DNA of 18,506 bases, from positions 1 through 18,506 of the forward strand of contig JAFASD010000473.1 in the NCBI GenBank assembly GCA_019244945.1, given 5' to 3'. The first letter of the stretch is position 1. The number at the start of each line of letters is the position of its first letter. Made by a program: the position numbers and the translations under genes. Shown piece after piece: positions 14,669 through 18,506 of the stretch. A model generated the notes under the pieces. That model searched no databases and was not told where the DNA came from. It worked only from the letters and a program-made list of their open reading frames with translations. The stretch comes from Acidobacteriaceae bacterium. Lineage in GTDB: Bacteria > Acidobacteriota > Terriglobia > Bryobacterales > Bryobacteraceae.

Positions 14669-15440
14669 GCACTAAGCCGCTGGCGCGGCGGACGCTACGC
14701 GTGACGTCGCTTCGATGCTCGTCCTGCGAACGAGCTTGCGCGCTGTTGAGACTCGTCCTACTATGTAAACGCAGCGTGCCCCAATGGCTTCACTTCTTGA
14801 GACCCAACGGCAAGACCTGAGTGCCTCATTATCAAGAAAAACGCTATTGAAATTCCAATAAGCACGCAAGTGGCCGCGTCCGCCGCAAACGCCAGCGCCT
14901 CACTGCAAACAGCTCAATCTAAACTGATCCGGCGATCACCTAATATCGGTGCAAAGCCTTCTCGCGCCGGATCACTCCAGATTTGAGTCCTAACGTTAGG
15001 CGCGATCTATGCGGCACGAGAGGCTAGTTTCTGGATCGCCGTGATACGTTACCCAATCAATGTCGATGTTGATGGTGTAAGCCGGGATGAATCACTTGTT
15101 TGAGAACCAAGTCACCTTAGTCAATGGTGCAGCGGTCGAATCTGCGGCCTTTTCGGACGCGAGAGCCTAACGCGCAAAGAAGTCCGGTTCGGAGCCCGCC
15201 GTCAGAAAGACGCCGTCTTCGATGCCCCAATCCGAAAGCAAGCGAAAGCAAGTTTCAACTTGACGCTGCGCGCCTGGCGAAGCAGCGAATTGGGTTTTTC
15301 GGAATTGCTGTCAGTGACGCGCAAATCGTATAGGTGAAACGCGCGGTTCGGAATTAATCGTGGGTATCACACGAGTGAGCGACACGGCCTCACACTTACC
15401 GCGACCTGTCACTTCCAGAGTCGCCGGTCTCTCTATTTCC
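14669..15440. other. 772-bp gene-poor stretch between the element and the NTF2-like gene
   Basis: No gene with recognisable homology. It holds a 10-bp stem-loop (14925-14974), a 12-bp palindrome (14989-15000), and a minus-strand frame (14761-14913) reading a hydrophobic peptide (VLIGISIAFFLIM) with no good start. The plus-strand frame at 15124-15333 is Arg/Ser/Pro-rich and looks non-coding. Confidence 0.45.
14925..15000. repeat. 10-bp stem-loop followed by a 12-bp perfect palindrome
   Basis: TGATCCGGCG (14925-14934) pairs perfectly with CGCCGGATCA (14965-14974) over a 30-nt loop. Fourteen bases further is the palindrome CCTAACGTTAGG (14989-15000). No coding frame explains them. They may be a degraded recombination or regulatory site. 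Confidence 0.4.
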
Positions 15441-15896
15441 CTATTTCCCCTCCACGTGCGAGCAATGGTCGGATGCGAGCTTCCACGCTCCTGACTGGCT
15501 GACCCACGTGTCGCTGCAAATCACCGCACGCGCGCGATGCGTGCCGTTAAAAGTTGCGTCATACGTGAATTTGTAGTGTGCGATCGCGACGTCGGGTTCG
15601 AAGGTGGCCACCTTCAGCTCGCTGATCTCGCCTTTAGTAAACTTGATCGACTTGTCCTGCATCTGCTTGATCGCGTCAGCCTTGGTCGCCCAGTCGCCCC
15701 AACTGTATCCTTCTACATAGCCGTCAGCTAGGTGCTGCTCATACCAACTGGCATCGCTATTCATCTGCGCCTGCTTCATTTCCTTTTCCAGTTGCTGCAC
15801 CTTAGAAGACGCGTCTGCGCCCTCCTGCGCCATCAGCGTGACTCCTGCTGCCAAGCAGCACACTCCCACCAATCGGACCGTCATTTTGCGATTCAT
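15441..15896 (-). CDS. Secreted NTF2-like (DUF4440/SnoaL-type) protein
   Basis: This 151-residue protein has a signal peptide (basic MNRKMTVR, then LVGVCCLAAGVTLMA before QEGADAS). The mature part opens with a helix (KVQQLEKEMKQAQMNSDASW), followed by the cone-fold pattern: ADGYVEGYSWGDWATKAD, IKQMQDKSIKF, then strands ISELKVATFEPDVAIAHYKF and ICSDTWVSQSGAWKLASDHCS. The D-T-W...G-x-W-K-L-x-x-x-x ending is the signature of DUF4440/NTF2-like domains, a fold used for small-ligand binding or catalysis; the substrate is unknown. AGGAG lies about 9 nt before the ATG at 15896. It starts 21 bp after the stop of the cupin gene on the same strand, so the two are probably one operon. Confidence 0.85.
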   Translation of the reverse strand: MNRKMTVRLVGVCCLAAGVTLMAQEGADASSKVQQLEKEMKQAQMNSDASWYEQHLADGYVEGYSWGDWATKADAIKQMQDKSIKFTKGEISELKVATFEPDVAIAHYKFTYDATFNGTHRARAVICSDTWVSQSGAWKLASDHCSHVEGK

Positions 15897-15917
15897 CTCA
15901 GTTCTCCTCTACTTCTT

Positions 15918-16586
15918 CTATTTTTTGAGTTCGATCACTATTGCTTCGAAGCGTTGGTCGCCGAGGTTTTCCGGCAGGTGCTTTCCGGCGTCGGCCCAAG
16001 TCGCGTCTTCGGCCTTGCCATCGACACTCTGTGAAGTGCCATCTGGCAATGTGAACTTGGTGTGGCCGTCGGTCATGAACACGGCCACCGAGGCTGGATG
16101 TTCGTGCATCACCGATTTCTCATGCGGCCCGTAATTAACTCGCAACACACGAACCTGGTCATTATCAATGACTGCTTTGTAATGGTTCGGATCCAACTTG
16201 ACGGGATCTAGAGTTACATTCGCCGGCGTACCCACGCTCGTCTCCTTTAACTCCACCATGATCGCTTCCGACGTCGCGCCCGCCAGTTCCTGAGAGGCGT
16301 GGGTCACGGGTTTGGAATACGTCACTTCGCCCGCTTTAGTACGTTCCTCGCTCGTCTTCCCATCGGGGAACGTATACCTGGAATAATCATTCGTGAATCC
16401 CACCGCGACATACGCGGGATGCGAATGCATGGGAAGCTTACTATGTGGCGGCTCAGTGAAGCGAAGGACGCGCACACGATCGTTTTCAAAGACCACTTTC
16501 ACTCGGTCGGGCGCTAACTGAACCACGTCCTGGGCGAAAGCGGCGAGTGCGGTGAGGGCCACCGCAACTGGAAACATGAGACGCAT
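15918..16586 (-). CDS. Secreted tandem-duplicated cupin-like protein
   Basis: I chose the ATG at 16586, which has AAGGAG 4-5 nt upstream and begins a signal peptide (MRLMFPVAVALTALAAFA, then QD); an upstream frame to 16652 has no such support. The 222-residue product contains two homologous cupin-like units. Unit 1 (~20-118) reads VVFENDRVRVLRFTEPPHS, then MHSHPAYVAVGF. Unit 2 (~125-222) reads AVIDNDQVRVLRVNYGPHE, then MHEHPASVAVF, and both continue with FTLPDG/YTFPDG and end EAIxVELK. The H-x-H-P motif supplies part of a metal site in cupins, but the second conserved His motif is not obvious. Enzyme activity is unknown. It probably heads an operon with the NTF2-like gene, with a TATACT box at 16628-16633. 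Confidence 0.85.
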   Translation of the reverse strand: MRLMFPVAVALTALAAFAQDVVQLAPDRVKVVFENDRVRVLRFTEPPHSKLPMHSHPAYVAVGFTNDYSRYTFPDGKTSEERTKAGEVTYSKPVTHASQELAGATSEAIMVELKETSVGTPANVTLDPVKLDPNHYKAVIDNDQVRVLRVNYGPHEKSVMHEHPASVAVFMTDGHTKFTLPDGTSQSVDGKAEDATWADAGKHLPENLGDQRFEAIVIELKK

Positions 16587-16627
16587 AATGCTCCTTCCAG
16601 AGCGCGTATTTTTAGAGGGCGGGTCTA

Positions 16628-16633
16628 AGTATA
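16628..16633 (-). promoter_or_regulatory. Candidate -10 box (TATACT) for the cupin/NTF2-like unit
   Basis: The minus strand reads GTGTATACTTAG here. A start site near 16621 leaves a leader of about 35 nt containing the AAGGAG ribosome binding site. No good -35 is found at 16-18 bp spacing. The same hexamer precedes the large secreted protein gene. Confidence 0.45.
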
Positions 16634-16666
16634 CACGGTTTGCGCGTGGCATACCCTTGGCAAGTG

Positions 16667-16678
16667 CGTACTAGTACG
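16667..16678. promoter_or_regulatory. 12-bp perfect palindrome in the divergent intergenic region
   Basis: CGTACTAGTACG lies ~34 bp upstream of the cupin-gene -10 box, between the divergent cupin gene and the small hypothetical gene at 16814. Its position suits an operator or activator site, but it is a single copy. Confidence 0.35.
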
Positions 16679-16813
16679 GCCACTGCCGCCCCTCGGCCGG
16701 ATTTGAAGTTCATGGTTTAGTAGACCACCAGATGCAAATTTCCGAATGCGAATTGAGACGTAACTGTTGGGCGTGTTGGTAGATACTGTCTCGGGCCAAA
16801 GGAAGCCCTCAAC

Positions 16814-17209
16814 ATGTTGGGTGATCAAATCGCAGAAGAGACCGGCAAAATTGCCGTCATGAGAGTGTTGGATGCAAAGGGACCCAAAGTCGAAGTTTCT
16901 GTCCGCACACAAGGAAAAGCCTTGGGGATCGACTACCAGGGCCGCACTACGTACACGTCCGAAGTTCAGACGGGCGGTCACATCTTCGGAGAAGGTCAAG
17001 GCGTGTATTTGACTGCGGACGGCATGGCGGTGTGGAAGGGTCAAGGGACAGGAAAGTTCAATCCAGGTGGAGGAGCTAGCTACCGGGGAACGATTCACTA
17101 TGTGTCCGCAACAGGAAGCCTCGCGAAGCTTGCCGGCACGGTAGGAGCTTTCGAGTACAGCACTGATGCTAACGACAACACGGTAGGCAAGGTGTGGGAA
17201 TGGAAGTGA
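16814..17209 (+). CDS. Conserved hypothetical soil-bacterial protein, 131 residues
   Basis: The protein starts MLGDQIAEETGKIAVMRVLD and continues with beta-rich sequence: KVEVSVRTQGKALGIDYQG, GGHIFGEGQGVYLTADG, MAVWKGQGTGKFNPG, SYRGTIHYVSATGSLAKL, and a closing VGKVWEWK. I recognise this as a recurrent family of unknown function in soil bacteria, with alternating strands and conserved GEGQG, WKGQGxG and G-K-V-W-E-W-K. The repeated Gly turns suggest a small beta-barrel. There is no signal peptide, so it is presumably cytoplasmic. AGGAAG lies ~9 nt before the ATG and supports the start. It is divergent from the cupin gene. The 10-bp stem at 17257-17284 may lie at its transcript end. Confidence 0.72.
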   Translation: MLGDQIAEETGKIAVMRVLDAKGPKVEVSVRTQGKALGIDYQGRTTYTSEVQTGGHIFGEGQGVYLTADGMAVWKGQGTGKFNPGGGASYRGTIHYVSATGSLAKLAGTVGAFEYSTDANDNTVGKVWEWK

Positions 17210-17256
17210 GACACGCTCGCAAGGGCTCCCTCAGACTGTGACAGCGTCCGTAAGCG

Positions 17257-17284
17257 GCAGCGGAGCCCGCCAACGCTCCGCTGC
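17257..17284 (+). terminator. Strong hairpin downstream of the small hypothetical gene
   Basis: GCAGCGGAGC pairs perfectly with GCTCCGCTGC over an 8-nt loop, 48 bp after the stop at 17209. There is no T-run after it, only a C-run, so it is not a textbook intrinsic terminator; it could still protect or end the transcript, or be a dispersed repeat. Confidence 0.35.
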
Positions 17285-18331
17285 GTCACCCCCCGCTTGC
17301 AGACTGCTTCCAATCCATCAACTCTTCGCTCGAAACGCCCTGTCAGACGAAATGATACGCTGCGCTCATCGAAGCCTGAAGCGGTGCTCCGTGATTTCTA
17401 TCAGGTGTCATGTGGCATCTCGTGCACCTGGACGGTTAGTCGCTAGGCTCTTCGGAGAAATGGCGGTGCCGATTAATCGTGACTGGTCGCGCAGAGTAGA
17501 TCTAGCGTTACTCACGAGTAGTCGCAAAAGAAGCTAAACTCGGATGTCGCTCGCTTTTCATCTGGTGTCAGTGCCGCTGCACACAACATCAGAATGGCCT
17601 ATGATGTGCATGGCGCGGCGTTTGCCCATCGTATCCGCCAGTTCCTGATCGTCCCCGCTCATCGTCTGGATGAGTTTCCGGCTGGCTATTCCTGGGCGGG
17701 TTGCGCTCCCGCATTGCCCGCCTCCACTTCACCAGCCGCTCCCGAGTATGCGCTAAAGTCATCTTGCCGGGCGATTATTTTTCATCGACGGTCAACAGCG
17801 CCTTAACTGTTTGTCTCACGGCGGGGCGCAGCCCCACCTTACGAGAAATCACTCGGGCGCACCACAAGAACACGAGTGTTCAACAGCTTTTGTAAACTGT
17901 CTCTCGCCTGCAACACGCGGCACAAAATTCGTTCTTCCGATGCATAATCGTTGCTACGAACGGTGAGGGCGTTTAGGATCGGCTCAGTTGGCCCGGCTAA
18001 TTACGAGCCAGAAACAGGTTTCGGAGATCAGCGCGGCCGACGTGAGCCCGATGCCGACTTCGAGACAGTGTCGGTAGACACAGGATTAGCGTATTCGATC
18101 CGACAGAGTTGTTAGCCTGAGGCACAAGTGCAGATCATAAGGGGCTCAAGGAACGCGAATATAGACTCGACTATCACAATTCAGAAGCGGCGTTTTGAGG
18201 AGATCGCGGCCAGATCCCCCTTACGAGAACTTTTGGGGATGCTAGGTCTTTCCCAATCTGTAGGTTGGACCATTTCGCGGCATTCAGGGCAATGCCAATC
18301 CAAAGCCGTTGCTGGCAGATCTCAACGAACG

Positions 18332-18391
18332 GGTCAGTGCGTCGACCGCACAGTTGCGAAGTCGGGTATTCAAATCCGCATCGCTCTGACC
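18332..18391 (+). other. tRNA-like inverted repeat, possibly a degenerate tRNA 3' end
   Basis: GGTCAGTGC (18332-18340) pairs with GCTCTGACC (18383-18391) at 8 of 9 positions. TTCAAATCC (18369-18377) resembles a T-loop, and the 3' arm is followed by A, giving GACCA. The span is only 60 nt and the T-stem does not pair properly, so it is not an intact tRNA gene. Confidence 0.2.
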
Positions 18392-18506
18392 AATTGCATA
18401 GGTTTGTAAGGTGTCCTCTTTTAGTTTGTCAAATAATATCGAGTGAGCGGCGATGCTCGCTGCTATGGCGTCCGGCTTGTCTTGACGCAGCGTTAACTGG
18501 TAACCG

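Larger units (their letters stand above)
17210..18506. other. 1.3-kb stretch with no supported gene
   Basis: Short frames occur on both strands, but none shows a recognisable family, a ribosome binding site or steady codon use. It contains a 10-bp hairpin (17257-17284), a 5-bp GGGGC-GCA-GCCCC hairpin (17822-17834) and a tRNA-like inverted repeat (18332-18391). The plus frame at 18128-18409 (RRFEEIAARSPLRELLGMLG) is the least unlike a protein, but I cannot support it. Probably decayed or mobile-element remnant DNA. Confidence 0.45.

Noticed and set aside
14671..15171. Integron attC sites (GTTAGGC at 14995, GCCTAAC near 15165, GCCTAAC at 9190)
   Set aside because: The cores are not paired at attC spacing, the number is about what chance gives for a 7-mer, and no integrase is present.
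15124..15333. 69-residue Arg-rich plus-strand frame
   Set aside because: No start signal; two overlapping frames look equally coding-like, which suggests composition rather than a gene.
16625..17098. 157-residue minus-strand frame
   Set aside because: It is antisense to the recognisable 131-residue plus-strand protein and has no family features.
17238..17537. 99-residue plus-strand frame beginning over the 10-bp hairpin
   Set aside because: No family pattern or ribosome binding site, and its start lies in the likely end of the previous transcript.
17594..17806. Insertion-sequence remnant; the minus strand reads GTTGACCGTCGATGAAAAA near 17770-17800
   Set aside because: It felt reminiscent of some IS ends, but I cannot match it to a named IS, and no transposase fragment or second end is seen.
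1..18506. CRISPR arrays, rRNA genes, intact tRNA genes
   Set aside because: No short regularly spaced repeats, no rRNA signature and no complete cloverleaf were seen on reading both strands.

Overview
The window looks like chromosomal DNA from a soil Acidobacteriota, of the Solibacter/Bryobacter kind. The reasons are a large secreted NHL-repeat protein with a Solibacter-type (TIGR03437-like) segment and Ig-like tandem repeats, a winged-helix/transmembrane/TPR regulator, a PEP-CTERM-tailed beta-propeller protein, and several copies of a hypothetical family with a SRYSTGPRSPDGK N-terminal motif that I associate with Acidobacteriota. This is a judgement from protein style, not from a database search.

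Layout. At the left edge is the start of an LptF/LptG-type permease (minus strand, cut by the window). Next is a roughly 1650-residue secreted protein (minus) ending in six Ig-like repeats, then a divergent GatB/YqeY-like protein (plus) that may be leaderless. From about 5.8 to 10.0 kb the region is accessory. It holds an intact copy of the SRYSTGPRSPDGK family (copy 1), a small secreted lipocalin-like protein, a small gene broken by two frameshifts, a C-terminally truncated nucleoside-phosphorylase-superfamily gene, and a broken second copy of the family (copy 2). From 10.1 to 13.5 kb a regulator with winged helix, membrane helix and TPRs (minus) faces a PEP-CTERM protein (plus). A third, chimeric copy of the family (copy 3) lies at 13.8-14.7 kb inside a 22-bp terminal inverted repeat. 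After a gene-poor stretch there is a two-gene minus-strand unit (secreted tandem cupin, then secreted NTF2-like protein) and a divergent small hypothetical protein (plus). The last 1.3 kb has no gene I can support.

The most unusual signal is the family at 5.8, 9.2 and 13.8 kb. Copies 2 and 3 share the same switch point, after the first ~100 codons of the gene, into the same unrelated ~205-bp tail. Copy 3 is bounded by 22-bp inverted repeats and copy 2 keeps one of these ends. This suggests that a chimeric fragment of a host-type gene has spread as a small non-autonomous mobile element. No transposase is visible in the window. The remaining genes are mostly exported or membrane proteins plus one regulator. 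Apart from the cupin/NTF2-like pair I see no clear operon or shared pathway.
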